From contig NZ_BJNW01000012.1 of the NCBI RefSeq assembly GCF_006539885.1, positions 39,311-103,310 on the forward strand: a stretch of DNA of 64,000 nucleotides. The letters are read 5' to 3'. Made by a program: the position numbers and the translations under genes. This document shows positions 37,469 through 48,432 of the stretch, piece after piece; position 1 is the stretch's first letter, and the number at the start of each line of letters is the position of its first letter. Origin of the DNA: Kocuria varians. Lineage in GTDB: Bacteria; Actinomycetota; Actinomycetes; Actinomycetales; Micrococcaceae. The notes under the pieces are model-generated. The model did no database searches, had not been told where the DNA came from, and saw only the letters and a program-made list of their open reading frames with translations.

Positions 37469-37618
37469 GCGGGGAGTCGGTCGATGCCGGCATCTCGTCG
37501 CGTTGCCTCCACGGGCCGCCCGGGCGGTTGCACGGCGATGGGGCAACGCATCGCGACAAGAAGAAGCTTGGTCATTGCTCACGCGATGATCACACGACGT
37601 AGAGAGCAGGGACAGCAG

Positions 37619-39244
<1,626 letters not shown>

Positions 39245-39251
39245 CCGTTCC

Positions 39252-39280
39252 GGTGGTGCGCCGTTCGCCGGCGCACCACC
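39252..39280 (+). other. Perfect 12-bp hairpin between atpA and atpG
   Basis: GGTGGTGCGCCG (39252-39263), loop TTCGC, complementary arm 39269-39280, 7 nt after the atpA stop and 21 nt before the atpG start. There is no T-run. Probably an intercistronic stability or processing element, or a partial terminator. Confidence 0.7.
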
Positions 39281-39301
39281 GCGGTGCCGAAAGGAAATTT
39301 C

Positions 39302-40213
39302 ATGGGAGCGCAGATTCGGGTCTACCGACAGAAGATCGCGTCCACCTCGTCGATGAAGAAGATCTTCAAGGCGATGGAGATGATCGCGACCTCGCGCATC
39401 AGCAAGTCCCGGCAGAGCCTCGAAGGTGCGTACCCGTACGCCAACGCGCTGACCCGCGCGGTTTCCCAGATCGCCACGCAGCACAACATCTCCCACCCGC
39501 TGACCACCGTTGCGGACGACGTCCGGCGCTCGGCCGTCGTGGTCTTCACGTCGGACCGCGGTCTGGCAGGGTCGTACTCCTCGAACGTGCTCAAGCGCAC
39601 GGAGCAGTTGCTCGAGCTGTTGCGTTCGCAGGGCAAGGAGGTCCGGGTCTACCTCGTGGGCCGCAAGGCCAAGGCGTACTTCGACTTCCGGCACCGTGAC
39701 TACGACGACTTCTGGACGGGTCACACGGACAACGCGAGCACCGAGCGCGCCGAGGAGCTCACGGACCGTCTGATGAGCGACATCAACGCGTCCTACGAGG
39801 ACGCCGGCGTGGACGAGGTCCTGCTGGTGTACACGCAGTTCAACTCCATGGTGAACCAGGAGCCGCGGGTGCTGCGCCTGCTGCCGCTGGAGGTCGTGGA
39901 CGCGAACGACCTGGGGGACGACGTCGCACAGCGCTACGACGCCCTGGAGGACCACCACAACAACTTCGAGTTCGAGCCGAACCCCGAAGAGGTCTTCAAC
40001 CAGATCCTGCCCCGGTACGTGAAGGCGCGTGTCTACTCGGCCCTGTGCCACGCGGCGTCGAGCGAACTGGCCTCCCGACAGCGCGCCATGAAGGCGGCCG
40101 GGGACAACGCCACGGAGCTCATCAAGAAGTACACGCGCTTGATGAACAACGCCCGTCAGGCCGAGATCACCACCGAGTTGACCGAGATCGTCAGCGGCGC
40201 AGAGGCCCTGTAA
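39302..40213 (+). CDS. atpG: ATP synthase F1 subunit gamma
   Basis: The central rotor shaft, 303 aa. N-terminal helix [20 protein letters not shown] and C-terminal helix ([21 protein letters not shown]) form the coiled coil; [11 protein letters not shown] is the conserved mid-region. An actinobacterial insertion at about residues 160-230 is present. The ATG at 39302 follows GAAAGGAAAT; the six upstream codons are excluded by that site. Confidence 0.95.
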   Translation: MGAQIRVYRQKIASTSSMKKIFKAMEMIATSRISKSRQSLEGAYPYANALTRAVSQIATQHNISHPLTTVADDVRRSAVVVFTSDRGLAGSYSSNVLKRTEQLLELLRSQGKEVRVYLVGRKAKAYFDFRHRDYDDFWTGHTDNASTERAEELTDRLMSDINASYEDAGVDEVLLVYTQFNSMVNQEPRVLRLLPLEVVDANDLGDDVAQRYDALEDHHNNFEFEPNPEEVFNQILPRYVKARVYSALCHAASSELASRQRAMKAAGDNATELIKKYTRLMNNARQAEITTELTEIVSGAEAL

Positions 40214-41722
<1,509 letters not shown>

Positions 41723-41725
41723 GTC

Positions 41726-42004
41726 ATGGCCGAACTCATCGTGGAAATCGTCGCGCTGGATCGCAAGATCTGGACCGGCACCGCGCGGCTCGTGCGGGTG
41801 CGGACGACCGAGGGCGACATCGGCATCATGCCGGGTCACGAGTCCATGGCCGGCCTGCTCACCGCGGGGGAGTTCGTCATCGACCGTCTTGACGGCGACC
41901 GGCTCCGCGGGCGGATCGACTCCGGCTTCATCTCCGTGGACGCCAACCGCGTCACGGTGGTCGCGGACGAGGTCTCCCTCGATTCCGAGAACCGCTCCGC
42001 CTGA
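41726..42004 (+). CDS. atpC: ATP synthase F1 subunit epsilon
   Basis: A 92 aa protein with only the N-terminal beta-sandwich (VEIVALDRKIWTGTA, GDIGIMPGHESMAGLL). The C-terminal two-helix inhibitory arm of E. coli epsilon is largely missing, so regulation must differ. It is the last gene of the operon; a terminator follows 22 nt later. Confidence 0.93.
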   Translation: MAELIVEIVALDRKIWTGTARLVRVRTTEGDIGIMPGHESMAGLLTAGEFVIDRLDGDRLRGRIDSGFISVDANRVTVVADEVSLDSENRSA

Positions 42005-42025
42005 CAGGTTCGTGTGACCCGTCGT

Positions 42026-42061
42026 CGTCGACCCTCGTGCCTGCGGGTACGGGGGTCGACG
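42026..42061 (+). terminator. Terminator of the atp operon
   Basis: CGTCGACCC pairs with GGGTCGACG (42053-42061), with further partial pairing inside. It lies 22 nt after the atpC stop and 110 nt before murA. Confidence 0.65.
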
Positions 42062-42171
42062 TCGTCCGAGGCCGGTCGAGCGTCCGCGGGCCTCTCGCGT
42101 GTCTGCGCTCAGCGCGTCCCTGCCCAGGGTGCGCATCCCCCCATTCAACGCCGTGGTCACCAGGAGGACAC

Positions 42172-43455
42172 GTGGAAGAAATGATCGAGGTGCAGGGACC
42201 CACCGCCGCCTCCGGTTCCCTGCCCGTATTCGGCGCCAAGAACAGCGTGCTCAAGCTCATGGCCGCCACGCTGCTGGCCGTGGGCCGTTCGACCATCACG
42301 AACGTCCCGGAGATCCACGACGTCACGGTCATGGCGGAGCTGCTGCGCCGGTTGGGCTGCGAGGTCTCCTACCGCCCGGCGGAGCACGAGGTCACCATTG
42401 ACGTTCCGCAGGAGCTGGGCCACCAGGCGGACTACGACCTCGTGCGCGCCATGCGGGCGTCCATCTCCGTGCTCGGGCCCCTGATGGCCCGCTGCGACCG
42501 TGCGGAGGTGGCCCTGCCCGGGGGAGACGCGATCGGCACCCGCGGCCTGGACATGCACCGCGCGGGCCTCGAGGCCATGGGCGCGCAGCTGAGCATCGAG
42601 CGCGGGTTCCTCCGCGCCAGTGCGGAGGGAGGCCTGGTAGGTGCCTCCTACCGACTGGGCTACCCTTCCGTGGGAGCGACCGAGAACCTGATGACCGCGG
42701 CGACGACGGCGCGCGGCGTCACCGTGCTGGAGAACGTGGCCCGCGAGCCCGAGATCGTGGACATCGGGCGGATGCTCCAGGAGATGGGTGCACGGATTGA
42801 GGGCCTCGGAACCACCACCCTGACCATCGAGGGTGTGCCGAGCCTGAGCCCCGTCACCCACCGCACTGTGCCTGATCGGATCGTCGCCGGAACGTGGGCT
42901 TTCGCCGCGGCGGTCACGGGTGGCCGCGTGGAGATCGTGGGAGCCGAGCCCGAGCACCTGTCCGTCGTCCTGGACAAGCTGCGCTCCGCGGGCTGCGTAA
43001 TCGACACCGCGGACGGGCGCTTCGTCGTGAGCGGACCCGAGCGCCCGCGGGCCATCAACGTGTCGACGCTGCCGTACCCCGGCTTCCCCACGGACCTGCA
43101 GCCCTTCGTGGTCGCGCTCAACGCGGTGGCCGAGGGGTCGGGGATCATCACCGAGAACGTCTTCGAGGCCCGCTGGGGCTTCACCGCGGAGCTCGAGCGC
43201 CTGGGTGCGCGCGTGCACCTGGACGGCCACCACGCCCGCGTGGACGGCGTTCCGGCCCGTGAGCTCTCCGGTGCACCCGTGGAGGCCATGGACATCCGCG
43301 CCGGGGCAGCACTGGTCATCGCAGGCATGGCGGCCGAGGGGGTCACCGAGGTCTCGGGCGTGGAGCACATCGACCGCGGCTACGAGCATTTCGTGGAGCA
43401 CCTCGAGAACGCGGGGGTCCGTGTGCAGCGGCGCATCGCACGCGGCTGGAACTGA
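42172..43455 (+). CDS. murA: UDP-N-acetylglucosamine 1-carboxyvinyltransferase, Asp-type active site
   Basis: First committed step of peptidoglycan synthesis (PEP plus UDP-GlcNAc), 427 aa, EPSP-synthase fold. Substrate motifs: GAKNSVLKLMAA near the start and PTDLQPFVVALN. The active-site loop reads GGDAIGTRGLDMHRAGLEAMG with Asp119 where E. coli has Cys115. This Cys-to-Asp change is known from Mycobacterium and Chlamydia and makes the enzyme insensitive to fosfomycin. The GTG at 42172 follows AGGAGG at 42162-42167; ATG 42181 is too far. Confidence 0.95.
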   Translation: MEEMIEVQGPTAASGSLPVFGAKNSVLKLMAATLLAVGRSTITNVPEIHDVTVMAELLRRLGCEVSYRPAEHEVTIDVPQELGHQADYDLVRAMRASISVLGPLMARCDRAEVALPGGDAIGTRGLDMHRAGLEAMGAQLSIERGFLRASAEGGLVGASYRLGYPSVGATENLMTAATTARGVTVLENVAREPEIVDIGRMLQEMGARIEGLGTTTLTIEGVPSLSPVTHRTVPDRIVAGTWAFAAAVTGGRVEIVGAEPEHLSVVLDKLRSAGCVIDTADGRFVVSGPERPRAINVSTLPYPGFPTDLQPFVVALNAVAEGSGIITENVFEARWGFTAELERLGARVHLDGHHARVDGVPARELSGAPVEAMDIRAGAALVIAGMAAEGVTEVSGVEHIDRGYEHFVEHLENAGVRVQRRIARGWN

Positions 43456-43531
43456 GCCCCCGGGTACGTACGTCGTACACGCGTCGATCCACGGCACCAC
43501 CTCGTCCAGGTGAGGCCCCTTGTGCGTACAT

Positions 43532-43565
43532 CTCACACCGGCCAGCAGGTTCGTCTCGGTGTGAG
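43532..43565. other. Stem-loop downstream of murA
   Basis: CTCACACCG (43532-43540) pairs with CGGTGTGAG (43557-43565) over a 16-nt loop, 20 nt before the murA/cspA terminator. Role unknown; it may form part of a two-hairpin 3' end. Confidence 0.45.
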
Positions 43566-43586
43566 GCGTCGGACGTGGGACACGAA

Positions 43587-43623
43587 GAAGCCCCCGTCAC
43601 CTCGTGGAGGTGGCGGGGGCTTC
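43587..43623. terminator. Bidirectional terminator between murA and cspA
   Basis: GAAGCCCCCGTCACCTC pairs with GAGGTGGCGGGGGCTTC, loop GTG, one mismatch, placed between convergent genes 16 nt from the cspA stop. Confidence 0.85.
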
Positions 43624-43638
43624 GTCCGAGGGGGACTG

Positions 43639-43842
43639 TCAGATGACGGTCACGCCGGTGGCCTGGGGGCCCTTCTGGCCCTGACCGATCTCGAACTCGA
43701 CGCGCTGGTTCTCTTCGAGGGTGCGGAAGCCGCCCGACTGGATTTCGCTGTAGTGGACGAAGACGTCGCCATCAGCGTCGTCCGGCGTGATGAAGCCGAA
43801 GCCCTTTTCTGCGTTGAACCACTTAACGGTGCCCTGAGCCAT
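43639..43842 (-). CDS. cspA: Cold-shock domain protein
   Basis: A 67 aa single-stranded RNA/DNA-binding beta-barrel acting as RNA chaperone. RNP1 is KGFGFI and RNP2 is [26 protein letters not shown] is the classical N-terminus. AAGGAG lies about 9 nt before the ATG. A long upstream region (43843-44181) is probably promoter and 5' leader, as for other csp genes. Confidence 0.95.
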   Translation of the reverse strand: MAQGTVKWFNAEKGFGFITPDDADGDVFVHYSEIQSGGFRTLEENQRVEFEIGQGQKGPQATGVTVI

Positions 43843-44181
43843 AATGGGGCATCTCCTTCTGGAGTATGTAGTGCGTGCACATGGATGTGCACCTGAACTG
43901 GTACCGCGAGAAGGCTGTGGATGCGGCTCACAATGTGTTGTGCCACAGCGCCAGTCAGAACTTCACGCTCGCTACCATTCCTGCGAGCATGTCAAACATG
44001 ATGCGAGAACACTCTAAGCATCACACACTGCCGGGCGGCGGTCAATCGTCTTCGGGCGGCTCACGGGATGTGTCGTGGCGATGTCCCGCCGGGAGCGGGC
44101 CCGCGCGCAGGCCCACCGGGGGAGGGGCGAGTGTCCCCGGGACCCGGGCAGGACGCCGCCGGAGCGGTGCCGCCCTGCGTC
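43843..44181 (-). promoter_or_regulatory. Upstream and leader region of cspA
   Basis: 339 nt between nucS and cspA without a supported gene. On the minus strand a TTGACA (43990-43995) is a good -35, followed downstream by the hairpin GCTCGC/GCGAGC (43967-43972 with 43983-43988). No perfect -10 is seen at 17 nt. If this promoter is used, the leader is over 100 nt, which would suit temperature-dependent folding. It is less GC-rich than its surroundings. Confidence 0.45.
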
Positions 44182-44877
44182 TCAGAAGAGGCGGGACTGG
44201 GTGTCCGCGGTGCCGCGCATCTCGTCGTAGTCGAGGCTCAGGCACTCGATGCCGCGGTCCCTGGCGAGCGTGCGCGCCTGTGGCTTGATCTGCTGGGCGG
44301 CGTAGACACCGCGCACCGGGTGCAGCAGGGGATCACGGTTGAGCAGCTCCAGGTACCGGGTGAGCTGTTCGACGCCATCGATGTCGCCGCGGCGCTTGAG
44401 CTCCACCGCCACCGTGGCCCCGTTCGCGTCCCGGGCGAGGATGTCCACGGGTCCGATGGGCGTGGGGTACTCCCTGCGGACGAGGGAGAAGCCCTCGCCG
44501 AGCCGTGTGATCTGCTCCGCGAGCAGCCGCTGCAGGTCCGCCTCGACGCCGTCCTTCACCAGGCCGGGGTCCACGCCCAGCTCGTGGTGCAGCTGGCTGT
44601 AGACGGTGGTGATGTGGATCAGCAACCGGTCGTCGGACTTGCCGGCGCGCACCTCCCAGACCTCCGTGACGCCCTCTTCGGCAAGCTCCTCGGAGGGCTC
44701 CAGGACGTGCAGGTTCGCGGGCGGGCTCATCCAGTTCAACGGCTTGTAGGAGCCGCCGTCCGAGTGGACGAGCACGGAGCCGTCCGCCTTGAGCATGATG
44801 AGGCGCCGCGCCGGGGGCAGGTAGGCGTTGAGCCGCCCCTCGTAGCGGACCGAGCAGTCTGCAATCACTAAACGCAC
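44182..44877 (-). CDS. nucS: Mismatch-specific endonuclease NucS (EndoMS)
   Basis: A 231 aa nuclease that cuts both strands at G-T, G-G or T-T mismatches and replaces MutS/MutL in Actinobacteria and some Archaea. The N-terminal DNA-binding/dimer domain is followed by a RecB-like nuclease: [20 protein letters not shown] holds the Asp and Glu-x-Lys catalytic residues, then [12 protein letters not shown]. The C-terminus (DTQSRLF) fits a sliding-clamp-binding tail. The GTG at 44877 is fixed by TAGGCT 6 nt upstream. Confidence 0.93.
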   Translation of the reverse strand: MRLVIADCSVRYEGRLNAYLPPARRLIMLKADGSVLVHSDGGSYKPLNWMSPPANLHVLEPSEELAEEGVTEVWEVRAGKSDDRLLIHITTVYSQLHHELGVDPGLVKDGVEADLQRLLAEQITRLGEGFSLVRREYPTPIGPVDILARDANGATVAVELKRRGDIDGVEQLTRYLELLNRDPLLHPVRGVYAAQQIKPQARTLARDRGIECLSLDYDEMRGTADTQSRLF

Positions 44878-44883
44878 CCCGAC

Positions 44884-44889
44884 AGCCTA
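44884..44889 (-). promoter_or_regulatory. -10 element of nucS (leaderless)
   Basis: TAGGCT, 6 nt, then GTG at 44877. No ribosome-binding site. The 202-nt region from here to the AI-2E gene stop (45080) holds nothing else I can identify. Confidence 0.55.
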
Positions 44890-45079
44890 GCGCCCGGGGC
44901 GGTACAGCGCCCGAGACCGTCCCGTGCCGGGGACTACGGCTCAGCTCTCGGGTCAGCTCAGCTCCCGAGGTGGGCCTGAGAGCGGAGACGAGTGTCACGG
45001 TGCCCGCGGCGGGCCCTGAACCCGCGGAGAGGACCGTGGTGAGGGCCGCGCCGGGGCGCGCGGGCGTCGTCGTCGTCCG

Positions 45080-46258
45080 TCAGCGCGTGTCCTGGCGCGG
45101 CACGAAGACCTCGCGCACGAGCAGCAGGCCCGCCGCGGCGGTGGGGATGGCGATCAGCGCGCCGAGCACGCTCCACAGCGCGCCGCCGGCGGCCACCGCG
45201 ATCACGGCCACGGCGCCGGGCACGGCGACCGCGCGAGCCATGATGCGCGGGGAGATCACGTACGCCTCGAGCTGGAGGTACGCGAAGTAGCACACGGCGT
45301 AGGGGATGGCGGTGTCCCAGCCCCCCAGGGACGCGGCGATCGTCACGAGGATGCCGGCGAGCACACCGCCCACGAGCGGGATGAACGCGAGCAGCGCCAC
45401 GAAGAGCACGAGCAGCGTGGCGTACGGGACGCCCCAGATGCTCATCAGGATGAATGCCACGGTCGCGTTGATCAGCGCCACGCAGGCCTGGCCCATGACG
45501 TAGTTGCCCACGCCGTTGGTCATGCGCTCGCCCAGCTGCTGCACGCGGGCGCGACGGCTCGCGGGGGCCAGGCGGTAGCACCACGCCTTCATGGTGGGCA
45601 GGGAGAAGAGGAAGTAGAGGCTCAGGGCCATCACGATCAGGGTGCCCGTGATGGACGTGACCACCACGCCGCTGACGTTGACCACGGAGCCGAAGATGCC
45701 ACCCAGGAAGTTCTCGTCCGAGGTGATCTTCTGGCCCAGGCCGTCCGCGGCGTGCTGCACGGAGGAGGCGATGTCGAAGCGCTCGTCGAGCGTGCGGAAG
45801 AGGTCCGAGCGCATGAAGTCGTTCACGAAGTCCGGGCCGCGAGCGGCGATCTGCTGCGCCTGCTCCACGATGCTCGGCACGACCCCCAGGATGAAGCCCA
45901 GGATCACCAGGACGAGGGCCACGATCACGATGCCAGCCGCCAGCGGGCGGGGCAGGCCCTTGGACTCCAGCCACCGCACGAGCGGATCGAGTCCGAGCGA
46001 GATGAAGGCCGCGGTGACGATCCACCCGACGAGCCCGCCCACGTTGGTCAGCACGTAGTAGACGAGCAGCGCGAGACCCACGCCCACCGTGAGCATGAAG
46101 CCGGTCTGGACGGGGTGCGCGCGGCTGTCCCCGGGGTGGTCCCATGGTGCGCGGCGCTGCTCGGGATCCCCGCTGGGCTCCGGCGGCACCTCGAAGCGCT
46201 GGCGCAACGGGCGGAAGCGCGCGGGTGGCTTGCGTCGGGGCTCAGGGGTTGTGCTCAC
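45080..46258 (-). CDS. AI-2E family transporter / permease (YdiK/PerM type)
   Basis: A 392 aa membrane protein, about eight helices, of the UPF0118/AI-2E exporter family (ISLGLDPLVRWLESKGLPR, a soluble loop at about 140-180, then FIPLVGGVLAGILVTIAA). Family members export small molecules or Na+/H+; quorum-sensing export should not be assumed. The GTG at 46258 is fixed by a TACGCT -10 6 nt upstream; the open frame beyond is promoter DNA. A charged N-terminal tail of about 65 residues precedes the first helix. Confidence 0.85.
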   Translation of the reverse strand: MSTTPEPRRKPPARFRPLRQRFEVPPEPSGDPEQRRAPWDHPGDSRAHPVQTGFMLTVGVGLALLVYYVLTNVGGLVGWIVTAAFISLGLDPLVRWLESKGLPRPLAAGIVIVALVLVILGFILGVVPSIVEQAQQIAARGPDFVNDFMRSDLFRTLDERFDIASSVQHAADGLGQKITSDENFLGGIFGSVVNVSGVVVTSITGTLIVMALSLYFLFSLPTMKAWCYRLAPASRRARVQQLGERMTNGVGNYVMGQACVALINATVAFILMSIWGVPYATLLVLFVALLAFIPLVGGVLAGILVTIAASLGGWDTAIPYAVCYFAYLQLEAYVISPRIMARAVAVPGAVAVIAVAAGGALWSVLGALIAIPTAAAGLLLVREVFVPRQDTR

Positions 46259-46264
46259 GCCGGA

Positions 46265-46270
46265 AGCGTA
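46265..46270 (-). promoter_or_regulatory. -10 element of the AI-2E gene (leaderless)
   Basis: TACGCT, 6 nt, then GTG at 46258 on the minus strand. Confidence 0.55.
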
Positions 46271-46310
46271 CAACGCGAGCTCCCGCAGGACAGCAGTGAG
46301 TCGCCGTGGG

Positions 46311-46316
46311 CATAAT
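46311..46316 (+). promoter_or_regulatory. -10 element of the YbbN-like gene
   Basis: CATAAT, close to the sigma-70 consensus. It gives a leader of about 77 nt ending in GAGGAGG before the ATG at 46400, and is divergent from the leaderless AI-2E promoter. Confidence 0.4.
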
Positions 46317-46399
46317 GGACGGCAGGAAAGCGCCCGCCGGGTCCCAACGGCGGGCACGAGTCACGGGCACCCCGCGGTGCCCCGTCGAGGAGGTCAACC

Positions 46400-47383
46400 A
46401 TGAGCGAGTTCCCCGCGTCCCCGTCCGCGCGTCCGAACGGCACCCCGGCCCAGGGTCGGCCGGCCACGGAGCAGCCGCAGCAGGTCCCGGCGTCCGTGCG
46501 CGGTGCGGTGGATCTGGGAGCCGGCCCCACGGCGTCGTCGTCGGGGGCACCTACCGCGGCGAACCCGGCCGGGGGCTCCTACCGCGTGGCGCTGAGCACC
46601 GCGAACTTCCAGCAGTACGCGGAGGCGTCCACGCAGTACCCGGTGGTCGTGGTGCTGCACTCGCCGCAGAGCCCGGAGTCCGAGAGCTTCGTGGAGGTCG
46701 TCGCGCGCGTCGTGGACGGCTTCGACGGCCGGCTGCTGCTGGGCACGGTGGACGTGTCCGCGGAGCCGCAGATCGCGCAGGCGTTCCAGGCCCAGAGCGT
46801 TCCCACCGTCCTCGCGCTGCTGGGCGGCCGCGTGGTGCCCCTGGTGAACTCGACCGTCCCCGAGGACCAGCTGCGCGGGCTGCTCGGCGAGCTGTTGAGC
46901 CTGGCCCAGCAGAACGGGGTGACGGGCACGGCCGAGCCCACGGGCGGGGAGGCCAACGAGCCCGCGCCCCTGCCGCCCCTGCACCAGGAGGCCGTGGACA
47001 AGCTCGAGGCCGGGGACCTCGACGGCGCGGAGGCCAGCTACAAGAAGGCCCTCGCGGAGAACCCCGGGGACCACGACGCCAAGCTGGCACTCGCCCAGGT
47101 GCACCTGCTGCAGCGGGTGAGCGCGATGGACGCGAAGGCGGTGCGCGACGCCGCGGCGTCGGACCCCGCGAACGTCCAGGCCGCGCTCGACGTCGCGGAC
47201 CTGGACGTGTCCGGCGGGCACGTGGAGGACGCGTTCCGGCGGCTGCTGAACCTCGTGCGCACCACGGCCGGCGACGACAAGGACACGGCACGGGCGCGCC
47301 TCGTGGAGCTCTTCGACGTCGTGGGCGCGGACGACCCACGCGTGGTGAGCGCACGGGCGCAGCTGATGCGCGCGCTGTTCTGA
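46400..47383 (+). CDS. Thioredoxin-fold/TPR co-chaperone-like protein (YbbN/CnoX family)
   Basis: A 327 aa cytoplasmic protein. A low-complexity N-terminus (about 1-55) is followed by a thioredoxin fold (YPVVVVLHSPQSPESESFVEV, QAQSVPTVLALLGGRVV) in which the CxxC is replaced by SPQS, so it cannot be a dithiol oxidoreductase. C-terminal tetratricopeptide-like helices follow (EAGDLDGAEASYKKALAENP). YbbN (CnoX) in E. coli protects clients and hands them to GroEL or DnaK. The start is fixed by GAGGAGG 7-8 nt upstream. Confidence 0.85.
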   Translation: MSEFPASPSARPNGTPAQGRPATEQPQQVPASVRGAVDLGAGPTASSSGAPTAANPAGGSYRVALSTANFQQYAEASTQYPVVVVLHSPQSPESESFVEVVARVVDGFDGRLLLGTVDVSAEPQIAQAFQAQSVPTVLALLGGRVVPLVNSTVPEDQLRGLLGELLSLAQQNGVTGTAEPTGGEANEPAPLPPLHQEAVDKLEAGDLDGAEASYKKALAENPGDHDAKLALAQVHLLQRVSAMDAKAVRDAAASDPANVQAALDVADLDVSGGHVEDAFRRLLNLVRTTAGDDKDTARARLVELFDVVGADDPRVVSARAQLMRALF

Positions 47384-47402
47384 GCCTCCCGACCAAGTTC
47401 GC

Positions 47403-47444
47403 CGCCCCCGTCGGAGTGCGCTGTCGCGCGCTCGGGCGGGGGCG
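47403..47444 (+). terminator. Possible terminator after the YbbN-like gene
   Basis: CGCCCCCG (47403-47410) pairs with CGGGGGCG (47437-47444); the inner 26 nt can form a second hairpin around GCGCTGTCGCGCGC. It lies 19 nt after the stop. Confidence 0.5.
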
Positions 47445-47520
47445 TCGTCGATCCGTGGCCCGAGACCCGTGGCTCGGGGCGCGCGGGCACGGAATGCGTG
47501 ACTCCCCGGGGGCCATTCCC

Positions 47521-47526
47521 TAGGTT
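47521..47526 (+). promoter_or_regulatory. -10 element of the ABC exporter operon (leaderless)
   Basis: TAGGTT, 6 nt (GGAGTC), then ATG at 47533. The GGAG inside the spacer is too close to act alone. Confidence 0.5.
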
Positions 47527-47532
47527 GGAGTC

Positions 47533-48432
47533 ATGACCACTCCACCGAGCGATCACCACGTCCCCGTCCGAGCCCCGGATGGAGAGCCGGGGAGGGACGC
47601 CGAGCCACACGCCACATCCGCTCCGCTCGCCGACGCCGCACCGCACCCCGACGCCGCGGCCCTCGTGGTCCGCGACCTCACCAAGGTCTACGGCCACGGC
47701 TCCCGACCCGCCGCGGACCGCGTGAACCTCACGGTGCCGCGCGGCTCGTTCTACGGGCTCGTGGGCCGCAACGGGGCGGGCAAAACCACCACGCTGTCGA
47801 TGGCCACGGGCCTGCTGCGTCCCACCGCCGGCACCGTGCTCGTGGGCGGCGGCAGCCGGGACGATCTCGTGGACGTGTGGCGCGACCCGGTCACGGCCAA
47901 GCGCCGCATGGGTGTGCTCCCGGACGGCGCGCACCTCTTCGACCGGCTCACCGGCCGCCAGCTCGTCGCCTACTCGGGACTGCTGCGCGGGATGGACCGC
48001 CAGCTGGTCAAGGACCGCACCGAGGACCTGATCGGCGCGATGGACCTGCAGGAGGCGGCGGGCCGCCAGGTGCAGGACTACTCCGCGGGCATGACCAAGA
48101 AGATCGCGCTCGCGGCGGCCATGATCCACGCGCCCAGCCTGCTCGTGCTCGACGAGCCGTTCGAGTCGGTGGACCCGGTCTCCGCCGCGAACATCCGGTC
48201 GCTGCTGCACCACTACACGGAGGCCGGCGGCACGGTGGTGGTCTCGAGCCACGTGATGGACCTCGTGCAGCGCATGTGCGACCACGTCGCAATCATGGAC
48301 CAGGGCCGGGTGCTCGCCGAGGGCACCATGGACCAGGTGCGCGACGGCATGTCCCTGGAGGACCGCTTCGTGTCCTTCGTGGGGGGCCGCACGGATGCGG
48401 GGGAGGGGCTGCTGTGGCTTCGTCCCGAGTGA
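47533..48432 (+). CDS. ABC transporter ATP-binding protein, exporter type
   Basis: A 299 aa ATPase. Walker A GRNGAGKTTT (about residues 78-87), a signature-region DYSAGMTKKIALAAAM (SAGM in place of SGGQ), Walker B LLVLDEPFESVDP and switch SSHV. The divergent signature and SSHV are typical of ABC-2-like exporters. A roughly 45-residue Pro/Ala/Asp-rich tail precedes the domain. It is coupled to the overlapping permease gene. Substrate unknown; lipids, peptides or drugs are all possible. Confidence 0.82.
   Translation: MTTPPSDHHVPVRAPDGEPGRDAEPHATSAPLADAAPHPDAAALVVRDLTKVYGHGSRPAADRVNLTVPRGSFYGLVGRNGAGKTTTLSMATGLLRPTAGTVLVGGGSRDDLVDVWRDPVTAKRRMGVLPDGAHLFDRLTGRQLVAYSGLLRGMDRQLVKDRTEDLIGAMDLQEAAGRQVQDYSAGMTKKIALAAAMIHAPSLLVLDEPFESVDPVSAANIRSLLHHYTEAGGTVVVSSHVMDLVQRMCDHVAIMDQGRVLAEGTMDQVRDGMSLEDRFVSFVGGRTDAGEGLLWLRPE

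Noticed and set aside
45080..46258. Autoinducer-2 exporter implying quorum sensing
   Set aside because: The family name is historical; no luxS or lsr genes are seen, and many members export other substrates.
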